Below are positions 28,364 to 38,189 of a stretch of DNA of 48,903 bases, piece by piece. The notes beneath the pieces are model-generated. The model did not search any database, was not told the DNA's origin, and saw only the letters and a program-made list of their open reading frames with translations. Numbering within the stretch: the stretch's first letter is position 1; each line of letters opens with the position of its first letter. The stretch is from Candidatus Nitrosopumilus sp. (GTDB lineage: Archaea > Thermoproteota > Nitrososphaeria > Nitrososphaerales > Nitrosopumilaceae), in the NCBI GenBank assembly GCA_029881195.1, contig JAOUNB010000002.1:1-48903 (forward strand). The letters are read 5' to 3'. The position numbers and the translations under genes were made by a program.

Positions 28364-28948
28364 ATGGAGTCTTTCAAAAACATTTCAAGCATTGTCACAC
28401 CTTTAGACAAAGTAAATGTAGATACTGATCAAATCATCCCGAAACAATTCCTAAAATTAGTTCAAAAATCTGGATTTGGAAAATTCTTGTTTTTCAATTG
28501 GAGATATGATGAAGCAGAAAACAAAAAATCTGATTTTATCTTAAATGATCCAAAATATGATGACTCTAAAATCCTAATATCTGGAGATAATTTTGGATGT
28601 GGTTCTAGTCGTGAACATGCTGTTTGGGCTCTAAAAGACTATGGCTTCTCCGTAATTATTGCTCCTTCTTTTGCTGATATCTTCTTTAGCAACTGCTTCA
28701 AAAATGGACTTTTACCAATTTCACTTGATGAAAAATTGGTTGAGATTTTACAAAAAGAAACAGATCCAATCAGTATAGATTTAGAAAAACAATCCATCAA
28801 AACACCTAGACAAGAAATTCATTTTGATATTGATTCTCACATGAAAAAAATTCTATTGGAGGGACTAGATGATATTGCACAAACTTTTCAATACGAAGAT
28901 AAAATTACAAATTTTGAAAAAAATTCTAAAATCCCATCTGTTTTATGA
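28364..28948 (+). CDS. leuD: 3-isopropylmalate dehydratase small subunit (bacterial LeuD type)
   Basis: [72 protein letters not shown]. Confidence 0.92.
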   Translation: MESFKNISSIVTPLDKVNVDTDQIIPKQFLKLVQKSGFGKFLFFNWRYDEAENKKSDFILNDPKYDDSKILISGDNFGCGSSREHAVWALKDYGFSVIIAPSFADIFFSNCFKNGLLPISLDEKLVEILQKETDPISIDLEKQSIKTPRQEIHFDIDSHMKKILLEGLDDIAQTFQYEDKITNFEKNSKIPSVL

Positions 28949-29645
28949 TCTTCTTTACTGTTTTCTCGTTTCTTTCTAAAATCATTGGAGATTCTGCATC
29001 AATCCATTCTATTTCTCCAATATCGTATGCACTAATTTTTCCTTCCTTTGATAGTTGTTGTAAAATATCAAATGACAAATTGATCTCTTTTTGTTTTGAT
29101 TTTGCCTTTATTCTATTGATAATATCTGAACCAAGCATGTAAATCCCTAAACATTCTGGAATCTGCAATTTCATTACTGGTTTTTCTTTGAATTCTTTAA
29201 TTATTCCATTTTCAACTACCGCAAATCCTGTTTCTTCTTTTCTTTTTGTTCTTATTGCAATACATGCAGTGCTTTTCTTCTCAATAAATTGCTCGTGCAT
29301 TTTTTTTAGATTTATAGCGCACAAGTTATCTACAAACCATAAAACAAACTCTGATTCTTCTTTGAGCTTATTATCAATATGCAGTAAATCTCCTCCTGTA
29401 CCACTTTGTGAGTCTTGAACAAAGGTGATATCTTTTTGATTTTCATAATAGTTTTTGATTTGACCTCCTAATCCTGTAAAATCTGAAATTATGATTATCT
29501 CTTTTATGAAACTAAATGATTTTAGATATTTTGTAACATAATCAATTAGCGGTTTTCCATTAATTGGTGTCATTGCCTTTGGGAAATACTCTGTATATGG
29601 TTTACCTCTAGTTCCTTTACCACCAGCTAAAATTATGGCCTTCAC
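28926..29645 (-). CDS. Nucleotidyltransferase (sugar-1-phosphate nucleotidylyltransferase-like)
   Basis: MKAIILAGGKGTRGKPYTEYFPKAMTPINGKPLIDYVTKYL; convergently overlaps the leuD end by 23 nt. Confidence 0.88.
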   Translation of the reverse strand: MKAIILAGGKGTRGKPYTEYFPKAMTPINGKPLIDYVTKYLKSFSFIKEIIIISDFTGLGGQIKNYYENQKDITFVQDSQSGTGGDLLHIDNKLKEESEFVLWFVDNLCAINLKKMHEQFIEKKSTACIAIRTKRKEETGFAVVENGIIKEFKEKPVMKLQIPECLGIYMLGSDIINRIKAKSKQKEINLSFDILQQLSKEGKISAYDIGEIEWIDAESPMILERNEKTVKKIIKQMGF

Positions 29646-29648
29646 AGT

Positions 29649-30098
29649 CTAACGATATGATTTCTGCTTTCTTCTTCTGGCACCAGGTCCGCCAAATTTC
29701 TTTGGTTCTTTCTGTCTGGCATCTCCACTTACTAAGTACTTGTCAAAATCTGTTATTCGTTTTCGAAGATCATCTCTGGTGGCTTTTGGAAGTGGGTGTT
29801 CTTTTGGTTCTTTCTTAGATTTTGTCCATCCAATTAGTGCTCTGGTAATTCCCGTTGCAGCTGCACTGGCCTGACCCATAAAACCTCCTCCTCTAACTCT
29901 AACAGAAATATCTATCTTGTCTCTTAAATCACCTGTGATTTCTAGTGGTCCTAAAATTACTTCGCGAGCAGTCTCTTGAGGAATCATTTCAACTGGGACA
30001 TTGTTAATTCTTACTTTACCTTGTCCTTTTGTTATGTAAACATGGGCACTTGCTCTTTTTCTAGTTGCAAAATAAATTTCAGTTTTTGGTGTTGTCAT
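29649..30098 (-). CDS. rps9: 30S ribosomal protein S9 (uS9)
   Basis: ATRKRASAHVYITKGQGKVRINN...GGGFMGQASAAATGITRAL...GGPGARRRKQKSYR. Confidence 0.96.
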   Translation of the reverse strand: MTTPKTEIYFATRKRASAHVYITKGQGKVRINNVPVEMIPQETAREVILGPLEITGDLRDKIDISVRVRGGGFMGQASAAATGITRALIGWTKSKKEPKEHPLPKATRDDLRKRITDFDKYLVSGDARQKEPKKFGGPGARRRKQKSYR

Positions 30099-30559
30099 TC
30101 AGTCCACCCTATTACTCTGCATAATTCGCCTATTGATGTGTAGTTTGCTGCAGATCTTTTAATTATTGCTTTCTCAAATTGAATTTTTTCAAGTGATTTA
30201 ATTTCTTTAGGAGAACCAATGTAAGTTCTTAGTCTTTGATAAGATTCTTTTCCAGATGGCTTTCTATCAAATGGTAACATTTGACGAATCATTTTTGCCA
30301 TCATCGTATCTGGTCTTCTATAGTGAACTGGTCCATGTTTATAATTAATAATGCTGTTGATTTCTAAAAATTCTCTGGCCTCTTTGATTTGATTTGCTCT
30401 TGTTCCGCTCATCATAATTTTTTCACAATTTACAACCGAGACTCTGTTTCCTTGAATTAACAGTTTTGCAACATTAGATGCTAGTCGTCCTGCAATATGA
30501 TCTGTTCCATCTACTACCACTGGTCTGTCCGTTCTGATTACTGTTTTTTGCTCAGCCAA
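30095..30559 (-). CDS. rpl13: 50S ribosomal protein L13 (uL13)
   Basis: VVVDGTDHIAGRLASNVAKLLIQG...GPVHYRRPDTMMAKMIRQMLP. Confidence 0.95.
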   Translation of the reverse strand: MAEQKTVIRTDRPVVVDGTDHIAGRLASNVAKLLIQGNRVSVVNCEKIMMSGTRANQIKEAREFLEINSIINYKHGPVHYRRPDTMMAKMIRQMLPFDRKPSGKESYQRLRTYIGSPKEIKSLEKIQFEKAIIKRSAANYTSIGELCRVIGWTE

Positions 30560-30899
30560 GTAGTATAACTCCTTTCCCTGTTGGATTTTGCTCGATCAAA
30601 TCCGCATAATTGATAATCTTTCCACCTTTTTCAATAATTTTGCTTGCAGCAGAGTTTGATACTCCAAATGAGAATAATGTAATCTTATGAGGAACATTTC
30701 CTGTTCCGAGAACTTTTCCTGGAAATACGACTGTATCGTTTTCTTTTGTTAATTGACCGATTTTATTTAAGTTAAGATCTCTTCTTGCTATGGATGGTTT
30801 TAATGCATATTCTGCCAATTTTGCCCAAATTGGAGCGTCATTCTTAACTGATGCCCTCTTCAGATCCTTTGCCATTCGTATTGCCACTTGATTAGTCAT
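30552..30899 (-). CDS. rpl18e: 50S ribosomal protein L18e (eL18)
   Basis: Position between rpoD and rpl13; VVFPGKVLGTGNVPHKITLFSFGVSNSAASKI. Confidence 0.92.
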   Translation of the reverse strand: MTNQVAIRMAKDLKRASVKNDAPIWAKLAEYALKPSIARRDLNLNKIGQLTKENDTVVFPGKVLGTGNVPHKITLFSFGVSNSAASKIIEKGGKIINYADLIEQNPTGKGVILLG

Positions 30900-30944
30900 G
30901 TGAATAATCCGCCTTGAAACCCAAATATAATGTCTATGCTTAAT

Positions 30945-31610
30945 TTAGTCTTGAATCTGGTCGATAGTTTCTTTGAATTGACCTAATTTGTTACTGACTT
31001 CATCTACTCCGGCAAGAATAATTTGCTCTGGATTTAGTGCACCAGTTGACTCTACTGTAAGAATTTTCTCATCATCTTTATCCGTATTAATAATTGTTGA
31101 AATATTTGCAGAATTCCATTTTGCATGTTCCGTCCCACGTCCAAGTCTTGCATAACATTCGGCTTTAATTTTTTGACCTGGTGCAAGTTGAACAATTGGA
31201 ATTTTGTCTGAAACTGGTTTTATTGACTCGTCTTCAGAAGATAATTCATTTGAAAGGATAGTTCTTGTGACATCCGAGTCACCAGAGTCTAAAACTAACA
31301 TTACTCTACAATTTGTACATCCAGTTTCACTTTTACAATCACATTTTAATGGTTCATTAAATCTGCTCAAATCGGTCTTTAATGGAATTAGCCCTAATCT
31401 GTGTGCTAGGCCTTCATCAGGCAGTACAGAAGAATTTTCAATAATGTCTACTGTATCGATTGCAAATATTGGTATGCCATTAAGACATACACGTCTAAGT
31501 GCGTTTGCGTATTGTAATGGAACTCCCTTTAACTTTATAGTTATTTTTTGATTATCTTTGCTGATTATCTCTAATGATGACAAATCTTGAACGAAATCTT
31601 TCAAGTCCAC
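30945..31610 (-). CDS. rpoD: DNA-directed RNA polymerase subunit D (Rpo3)
   Basis: ANALRRVCLNGIPIFAIDTVDIIENSSVLPDEGLAHRLGLIPL. Confidence 0.95.
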   Translation of the reverse strand: MDLKDFVQDLSSLEIISKDNQKITIKLKGVPLQYANALRRVCLNGIPIFAIDTVDIIENSSVLPDEGLAHRLGLIPLKTDLSRFNEPLKCDCKSETGCTNCRVMLVLDSGDSDVTRTILSNELSSEDESIKPVSDKIPIVQLAPGQKIKAECYARLGRGTEHAKWNSANISTIINTDKDDEKILTVESTGALNPEQIILAGVDEVSNKLGQFKETIDQIQD

Positions 31611-31671
31611 ATAAAAATCTAGCTAGGTTTACGTATAGATAAATACCAAATTGTCATAGGTATTTTTAGAA

Positions 31672-32358
31672 ATGGTAGATTATACATTGGTTAGATATTC
31701 CTTTGAGGGTGAAAAATTTGAAATTATGGTAAAGCCTGATCCCGCACTTGATTATAGATTGGGTAAGAAAAAGGATATTTCTTCAATCTTGGTTTCTGAT
31801 GAAATTTATACTGATGCTAGCAAAGGTACGAGGCCCACTGCTGAAAAATTACAACATGCTTTTAAAACTGAAGATCAGATTGAAATTGCTGAGATTATTC
31901 TAAAGAAAGGTGATCTGAATCTCACAACTGATCAAAGACGAAAGATGATTGAAGAGAAAAAAAAACAAATCGTCACCTTTATTGCCAAAACCTATGTAGA
32001 TCCTAGAACTCACTTACCACATCCGCCACTAAGAATTGAGCAGGCAATGAAAGATGGTAGAGTATCTATTGATCCTCATAAAACAGTAGATGAACAAGCT
32101 AAGGACATTGTCGAAAAACTGCGTTCTATAATTGCATTGAAGTCTGAGAATTTAAAATTAGAAATTACAATTCCTGCACAGTATGCATCTCAATCATATG
32201 CTGTTTTGAAGTCTGTAGGTTCTCTAAATAAAGAAGAATGGCAAAATAATGGCTCACTAAAAGCAATACTTGAAATACCCGCTGCAGCAAGGCCAAACGT
32301 GATTGATAAATTGGGTTCTATAACAAAAGGCTCTGCTACAGTTGAGGTAATGAAGTGA
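31672..32358 (+). CDS. sdo1: SBDS/Sdo1 ribosome maturation factor
   Basis: YSFEGEKFEIMVKPDPALDYR...ILVSDEIYTDASKGTRPTAEKL; directly upstream of the exosome genes. Confidence 0.93.
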   Translation: MVDYTLVRYSFEGEKFEIMVKPDPALDYRLGKKKDISSILVSDEIYTDASKGTRPTAEKLQHAFKTEDQIEIAEIILKKGDLNLTTDQRRKMIEEKKKQIVTFIAKTYVDPRTHLPHPPLRIEQAMKDGRVSIDPHKTVDEQAKDIVEKLRSIIALKSENLKLEITIPAQYASQSYAVLKSVGSLNKEEWQNNGSLKAILEIPAAARPNVIDKLGSITKGSATVEVMK

Positions 32359-33038
32359 TGGATAATAAAAGAAAATACGTTATTCCAGGCGATGTAGTAA
32401 CTACAGGTCCATTTAGACCTGAACAAAATGTAGAACTGCAAGGAAATAAGATAATCTCAACTACCATTGGCATTTCTGAAATTTATGATGATTCGGTTAA
32501 AGTAATTCCGCTTACTGGAAAATATATTCCAAAAATTAATGATCTAGTAATTGGTAAAGTCATTTCTCATACTTCTCTTTCATGGGAACTTGACATAAAT
32601 TCATGCTATGTTGGATTTCTACCTGCACAGGATGTCTTTGGACGAGACTTTTCTGCTCATGCAGATGAACTTACATCCAAACTAAAATCAGGTGACTTGG
32701 TTGCTGCAAGAATTGCAAATTTTGATAGAACTCGTGATCCACTGGTCACAATTTCTGATAGAGATTTAGGTAAAATTGATACTGGAGACTTGGTAAAAAT
32801 ATCTCCAAGTAAGGTTCCACGACTGATTGGAAAAAGAGGTACGATGATCCAGATGATAGAAATGGCGACAGACGCTGCAATCACTATTGGCCAAAATGGT
32901 TGGGTAGTGGTTTCATGTGAGTCGCCCGAGGGATTATTAAAGGCTAAAAAGGCAATTGAAATGGTTGATGAAAAAGCACATGTTGCTAATTTGACTGATC
33001 AAGTGAAAGAAATGTTAGAATCAAAAGGTGAATCATAA
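32355..33038 (+). CDS. rrp4: Exosome complex RNA-binding protein Rrp4
   Basis: VIPGDVV; S1 domain; KH-like PSKVPRLIGKRGTMIQMIE. Confidence 0.93.
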   Translation: MMDNKRKYVIPGDVVTTGPFRPEQNVELQGNKIISTTIGISEIYDDSVKVIPLTGKYIPKINDLVIGKVISHTSLSWELDINSCYVGFLPAQDVFGRDFSAHADELTSKLKSGDLVAARIANFDRTRDPLVTISDRDLGKIDTGDLVKISPSKVPRLIGKRGTMIQMIEMATDAAITIGQNGWVVVSCESPEGLLKAKKAIEMVDEKAHVANLTDQVKEMLESKGES

Positions 33039-33772
33039 TGGGCGGGAGAGACGCAACAATGGTCCTATTGGACGAGAATGGTATACGTTGTGATGGACGT
33101 AAAGTAAATGAGCCAAGACGAATTATGATTAAAGCTGGTGGATTAAAAAATGCAGATGGTTCTGCGTATATTGAATTTGGTGATAATAAAATTTTAGTTG
33201 GTGTTTTTGGCCCAAGAGACGTTCATCCAAAACACATGTCAAATACTGATACAGGAATTTTACGAGTTAGGTACCACATGGAGCCTTTCTCTGTTGGCGA
33301 AAGAAAAAATCCTGCTCCTTCAAGAAGAGAAATTGAAATTTCCAAAGTAATCAAAGAAGCATTAGAACCTGCAGTGATGTTGGATAAGTTCCCAAGAACT
33401 GCAGTTGACGTTTTCATTGAGGTATTACAAGCAGATGGTGGAACCAGATGTGCCGCACTTTCAGCAGCTTCTGTTGCGTTAGCTGATGCCGGAATTCCAA
33501 TGAGGGATATGGTGGCTGCATGTGCTGCAGGAAAAGTTGCAGATACTATAGTTCTTGATGTTAACAATGAAGAAGATCAAGCAGGTCAAGCAGACATGCC
33601 GATTGGTTATATGCCAAATCTAGAAAAAATTACGTTATTACAATTGGATGGTGTTCTTACTCCTGAAGAATATACGAAATGTGTTCAAGTCGGAGTAGAT
33701 GGTTGTAAAATTGTTTATGATATTCAAAAGAAAGCACTACAAGACAAATACTTTGGAAATGGAGGTGATTAG
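33038..33772 (+). CDS. rrp41: Exosome complex exonuclease Rrp41
   Basis: GIRCDGRKVNEPRRI...VFGPRDVHPKH...MLDKFPRTAVDVFIEVLQADGGTRCAALSAASVALADAGIPM. Confidence 0.95.
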   Translation: MGGRDATMVLLDENGIRCDGRKVNEPRRIMIKAGGLKNADGSAYIEFGDNKILVGVFGPRDVHPKHMSNTDTGILRVRYHMEPFSVGERKNPAPSRREIEISKVIKEALEPAVMLDKFPRTAVDVFIEVLQADGGTRCAALSAASVALADAGIPMRDMVAACAAGKVADTIVLDVNNEEDQAGQADMPIGYMPNLEKITLLQLDGVLTPEEYTKCVQVGVDGCKIVYDIQKKALQDKYFGNGGD

Positions 33773-33774
33773 AA

Positions 33775-34590
33775 TTGACATCTTCTGTTCTTGACGATCT
33801 AAAGAAATCACAAATTCTTGAATTACTTGAACAAGGAAAAAGAGTAGATGGAAGAGCACTGGATGAACCAAGAGAAATTTCAATTGAAACTAATGCAATT
33901 CCTAAAGCAAATGGATCTGCAAGAGTACGACTTGGTGAAACAGAAGTAATTTGTGGAGTCAAAATCCAACCTGATAGGCCTTTTCCAGATATGGGTGACA
34001 AAGGAATTTTCATTTGTACTGCTGAGCTTTTACCGTTGTCTCATCCAACTGTTGAAACTGGTCCACCAGGACCTGATGTGATTGAATTGGCAAGAGTAGT
34101 GGATAGAGGAATCAGAGAAAGTCACATGATTGATGTTTCTCAATTAGTAATCGAGAAGAATAAATCTGTAGTTGGTGTCTTTGCAGATAATGTAGTTGTT
34201 GATTATGATGGTAATCTATTTGATGCGTGCTCTTATGCTGCAACTGCAGCATTACTTTCATCAAAAACTCCAAAATGGAATTGGGTCGATGATACTCCGA
34301 CATTAGTTGAGGGTGAAGAAACTCCTGTACCAATTGCTACTATTCCTGTCTCTGTAACAATGGCTAAAATTGGAAATCATATCATAGTTGATCCAAATGG
34401 AGATGAATGGGCTAGCATGGATTCAAGAATTACCATTACTACTGACTCCGATGGAAATATTTGTGCTTTGCAAAAAGGCGGTTCTGATGGATTTTCACAA
34501 GATGATATTAATCGATGTGGTGAAATTTCAATTCACGTAGGCGCAAAAATAAGAGAAAAATTAAAACAAGCCCAGATGGTAGGTCAATAA
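33775..34590 (+). CDS. rrp42: Exosome complex component Rrp42
   Basis: GKRVDGRALDEPREISIETN...ELLPLSHPTVETGPPGPDVIELARVVDRGIRES; TTG start. Confidence 0.94.
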   Translation: MTSSVLDDLKKSQILELLEQGKRVDGRALDEPREISIETNAIPKANGSARVRLGETEVICGVKIQPDRPFPDMGDKGIFICTAELLPLSHPTVETGPPGPDVIELARVVDRGIRESHMIDVSQLVIEKNKSVVGVFADNVVVDYDGNLFDACSYAATAALLSSKTPKWNWVDDTPTLVEGEETPVPIATIPVSVTMAKIGNHIIVDPNGDEWASMDSRITITTDSDGNICALQKGGSDGFSQDDINRCGEISIHVGAKIREKLKQAQMVGQ

Positions 34591-34591
34591 A

Positions 34592-34804
34592 ATGGCAAAA
34601 GCAAAAAAATCACTTAAGGGATTAGGGGCTCGTTATGGAATTAAACTTAGAAAACAATATACGAAAATTCATCTCCAACTCAAAGAAAAAAGAACTTGTC
34701 CAGAATGCGGTTCAAAAACTTTTGGTAGAGATGCTGTAGGTATTTGGTCTTGTAAGAAATGCAGCTATAAAGTGGCCGGAACTGCATATGACATTAAACT
34801 TTAG
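34592..34804 (+). CDS. rpl37ae: 50S ribosomal protein L37Ae (eL43)
   Basis: LGARYGIKLRKQY...CPECGSKTFGRDAVGIWSCKKCSYKVAGTAYD zinc ribbon. Confidence 0.93.
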   Translation: MAKAKKSLKGLGARYGIKLRKQYTKIHLQLKEKRTCPECGSKTFGRDAVGIWSCKKCSYKVAGTAYDIKL

Positions 34805-35033
34805 TGCAAAAATTACTGTTGATGCAAAAGACAAAACAGAGGCAATTTTTGATTCTGTAAACATTGACAACAACTTTTATCCTGAAAACCCTGTGAAAAC
34901 CAAGATGAAATTTGATGAGAAAATTTACATTTCAGTAGAATCAAAACAATTAACACATCTCCGCGCAAATCTTAATTCAACTCTTCGACATATTCAGGCA
35001 AGTCATGATTCAATTGAATCTGTAAAGATCTGA
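34788..35033 (+). CDS. pcc1: KEOPS complex subunit Pcc1-like
   Basis: 81-aa Pcc1-like pattern ending LTHLRANLNSTLRHIQASHDSIESV; overlaps the rpl37ae end. Confidence 0.75.
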   Translation: MTLNFSAKITVDAKDKTEAIFDSVNIDNNFYPENPVKTKMKFDEKIYISVESKQLTHLRANLNSTLRHIQASHDSIESVKI

Positions 35034-35430
35034 CGCAAAAATGAACATTAAATAGATTAAATGGATATTCCTATACGTGGCAATTACAAACAACAAAATT
35101 GTTGATATTACCGTCACCATACCAATTGTTTACAGTCAACACGAAACAAGATTACTAAGCAATATTATCGCAACATGATAAATCAAATTCTATGCAGTTA
35201 CTTGGAAAACATACAGATGAATCCTCTTCTTGTGGAAAAACAAAAATAAGAAATGAAGACCATGGGAAAGTCTCACTATTGAAAAAATACTATAATACTA
35301 ACTGGTATCATCGCAGATGTGTCTGGCACGTAGCACCTTTGAGATGAATATATTCTTTTAAACTATTTAGTTATTTATCTGAATAAGGTTGAGCCAGAAG
35401 AATTCAGTAAACAACTATTTGTGATAACTA

Positions 35431-35724
35431 GTGGATTGCTATGTTATGAATAGGTCTTGTAAAGTCAGTAAGGCTTTGACTTGTAATTTTCTTTTGTCAA
35501 ATTCGAGACCTAAATACAAACGATCAATTCCAATAAGAAAATACGAAAATCATAAAAAGAACACAAATAGTGATAAAACTGTGCCTTGGTCTGCCAAAAT
35601 ATATCGATATAGGATAAGGTTGGGAATGGATGTTATCCAACCCAGATTACAAAATATGGAAATTACCCGTACTGAAGATATTCACATTTACGAACCAAAT
35701 GGAAACTCAACTCGGAAAATATAG
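35431..35724 (+). CDS. Doubtful hypothetical ORF
   Basis: 97-aa ORF in an otherwise ORF-poor region; basic, unusual composition; no recognised motif. Confidence 0.2.
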   Translation: MDCYVMNRSCKVSKALTCNFLLSNSRPKYKRSIPIRKYENHKKNTNSDKTVPWSAKIYRYRIRLGMDVIQPRLQNMEITRTEDIHIYEPNGNSTRKI

Positions 35725-35830
35725 TTCAAATGTATCATAAGAAATGTTTGGTGGCATATATGGTTGTACATATTTTGCAAAAAACAGCTTAAGATTAGAC
35801 GATAATTTGTGTGCTTAAATCTATTCTACA

Positions 35831-36046
35831 TTATTTTACGTTTAAAATCAGGACAAGTTCCATGAGATCCTTTTCCTTATCTTCGACCCATGTTACTTCT
35901 TTGTCTATGAGATCAAACGTTTCAAGTAGCGATCCGTCAGATTTCAAAGTATCTACCTTTTTATTTTTTGGATGAATGGCCACTTCTCGTGGAGCATGAT
36001 ATACTCTGATCGGTTCTTTTCTTTTAATGATTATTTTCACAGTCAA
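35831..36046 (-). CDS. Hypothetical protein
   Basis: 71-aa ORF TVKIIIKRKEPIRVYHAPREVAIHPKNKKVDTLKSDG... with plausible protein composition. Confidence 0.5.
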   Translation of the reverse strand: MTVKIIIKRKEPIRVYHAPREVAIHPKNKKVDTLKSDGSLLETFDLIDKEVTWVEDKEKDLMELVLILNVK

Positions 36047-36274
36047 CTAATGTGATCTATCTCCAGATAAAAACCATCTGTGGTAGAAATATGACATGTG
36101 TACTTCGAGAATGAAATAAATGTCCAAATGAACTTACAATGTATTTTATAATATAAACAACGGTATATTTTAAAAAATGAGTACTCATTCATAAATATAT
36201 AATTTTAAACAAAATTCCACTCAATTTTACTTTATATCGGTAAAGATATAATGAAACAAATTTTTTAAGTAATT

Positions 36275-36664
36275 ATGTCATCTCCACAAATGCCTCCATG
36301 GTTGCAAGAACAAATAATGAAACTACAACAATCTCAGCAAAACCTCCAGTCTGTTATGACTCAAAAACAGCATCTCGAGATGGAAAAAGCAGAAACCGCA
36401 AAAGCATTAGATGAACTAAAAAAAGTTACAGATAATGATGCTGTCTTTAAACAAGCAGGAACTGTTTTAATAAAATCAACAAAACAAGAACTAATTGATG
36501 AACTGGAAGAGAGAGCAGAACTGGCAAAAACACGCGTAACTGTACTTGACAAACAAGAAATACGTCTCAAAGAATCCCTCAAAGAACAAGAAACAAAAAT
36601 TACTGAAATGATGAAAGGCGGCTCAACAAATCCTCCACCAACAGAAGATAATTCTAGAAAATAA
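36275..36664 (+). CDS. pfdB: Prefoldin beta subunit
   Basis: Coiled-coil beta-prefoldin pattern: PPWLQEQIMKLQQSQQNLQSVMTQKQHLEMEKAETAKALDELKKV..DAVFKQAGTVLIKSTKQELIDELEER. Confidence 0.92.
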   Translation: MSSPQMPPWLQEQIMKLQQSQQNLQSVMTQKQHLEMEKAETAKALDELKKVTDNDAVFKQAGTVLIKSTKQELIDELEERAELAKTRVTVLDKQEIRLKESLKEQETKITEMMKGGSTNPPPTEDNSRK

Positions 36665-36716
36665 TTATTGTTCCTATTTCATATGAGATATTAACGAATC
36701 ATTCTAATAATTAGCA

Positions 36717-37406
36717 GTGAAATTAGAAAATCTCAGAATTGTTGTTGATGAGCGAGAACGCAAAAGTGGAATTCCTCAACTCTTAAAGTCAGTTGGAATG
36801 AATCTGGAGATGAAAACACTTCCTATAGGAGATTATATTGTTGGACCTGAAACAATTGTTGAACGGAAAAGTATTCGTGATCTTATGGCATCCGTTTTTG
36901 ATGGAAGGTTATTTGATCAATGCTCCCGACTAAAAGAACATTTTGAGAATCCAATTGTTCTAATGGAGGGAAATGTAGATGAGATTGAAGAAATTACCGA
37001 GAATCCTTTAATATTTTATGGTGCAATATCTACAGTAGTTCTTGATTTTAAAATACCCGTTATTCCTACGCCAAGCGCTGCCCATACTGCAAAATTACTG
37101 GTATCTATGTGCTCTAAAAAAGAATCTCACAAAGGACCTTATCTGAAAAAAATAAAAAAATCAACTGATCTGGAACGACAGCAACTCTCTACACTTTGCA
37201 GTTTACCTGGGATTGGAGAAAAATTTGCAATTCGAATGCTAGAGAAGTTTGGGACCCCTCTGAAAGTTTTTACGGCAACAACTGCTGATTTGGCAAAAGT
37301 TGAGGGCCTAGGTGAAGCACGAGCCAAGAAAATAAAAAATATGTTGGATTCTAAAAGTAAACATCTAAAAAAATCTAATCAGAAAACTTTGCATGATACA
37401 AATTAA
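36717..37406 (+). CDS. XPF/ERCC4-type structure-specific nuclease with HhH domain
   Basis: VDERERKSGIPQLLKSVGMNLEMKTLPIGDYIVGPETIVERKSIRDL (ERKxxxD) plus SLPGIGEKFAIRMLEKFG...VEGLGEARAKKI. Confidence 0.93.
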   Translation: MKLENLRIVVDERERKSGIPQLLKSVGMNLEMKTLPIGDYIVGPETIVERKSIRDLMASVFDGRLFDQCSRLKEHFENPIVLMEGNVDEIEEITENPLIFYGAISTVVLDFKIPVIPTPSAAHTAKLLVSMCSKKESHKGPYLKKIKKSTDLERQQLSTLCSLPGIGEKFAIRMLEKFGTPLKVFTATTADLAKVEGLGEARAKKIKNMLDSKSKHLKKSNQKTLHDTN

Positions 37407-37430
37407 TAATTTAACAAAGATGAATTTATC

Positions 37431-38189
37431 ATGTTAGTATCAGTTGATTGGCTCAAAGACCATCTGACTGATCCTGATATTGTGATTTTAGATTCACGTC
37501 CCAAAACAATGTTTCTTTATGGGCATCTTCCCAATTCCCAGTCACTTTCAATAGATCAGGTTATTCGATTTGATGAATTCGGTTCCAACCTAGTAATTGA
37601 ACAAGAAAAAATTGTCAAACTCTTTGGTAGTTTAGGAATTGATGAATCAAAAACCGTTCTGTTGATTGGAGATGCAATGGATCCATCTGTTGCAAGAATT
37701 GTTTGGACCTTTTTGTATTTTGGACATGAAAAAACTTGTTTACTCAATGCCAATGCATCTGATTTACAAAAACATGGATTAAAATTTACACGTCAAACAT
37801 TAATTCAAAAACCTAGAAAATTCACTCCAAAAATAAATAATGATATTAGAATAGAATCCGATTTTCTAAAACGGCATTTAAGTGATTTTGAAATTTTAGA
37901 TGCGCGTAGCCCTCAAGAATTTATGAGTGGTCATCTTCCAAACTCAAAACTTATTCCATTTAGTGAAGGGATTGGTTATAATGGAAATCTATTTCGTGAC
38001 AAGAAATTTCTTGATGAATTATTTCTACAAAATAATGTTTCAAAAGACAAAGAGATTGTTTGCTATTGCATGCATGGGCATCGTGCATCAAACCTATTTT
38101 TACAACTAAAAATTGCGGGTTTTGATAATGTGAAACTCTATGACGGCTCTTTTGTAGAGTGGAATGGAAAAAAGCTACCTCTTGAGTAA
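37431..38189 (+). CDS. Rhodanese-domain sulfurtransferase (tandem domains)
   Basis: VDWLKDHLTDPDIVILDSRP; active-site loop CYCMHGHRAS. Confidence 0.88.
   Translation: MLVSVDWLKDHLTDPDIVILDSRPKTMFLYGHLPNSQSLSIDQVIRFDEFGSNLVIEQEKIVKLFGSLGIDESKTVLLIGDAMDPSVARIVWTFLYFGHEKTCLLNANASDLQKHGLKFTRQTLIQKPRKFTPKINNDIRIESDFLKRHLSDFEILDARSPQEFMSGHLPNSKLIPFSEGIGYNGNLFRDKKFLDELFLQNNVSKDKEIVCYCMHGHRASNLFLQLKIAGFDNVKLYDGSFVEWNGKKLPLE

Noticed and set aside
28926-28948. 23-nt convergent overlap of leuD and the nucleotidyltransferase gene as a possible regulatory antisense
   Set aside because: Short tail-to-tail overlaps recur in this compact genome (e.g. 38175-38189, 43806-43809); no special signal.
31204-31551. 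115-aa plus-strand ORF opposite rpoD
   Set aside because: Completely antisense to a confidently identified RNA polymerase subunit D gene.
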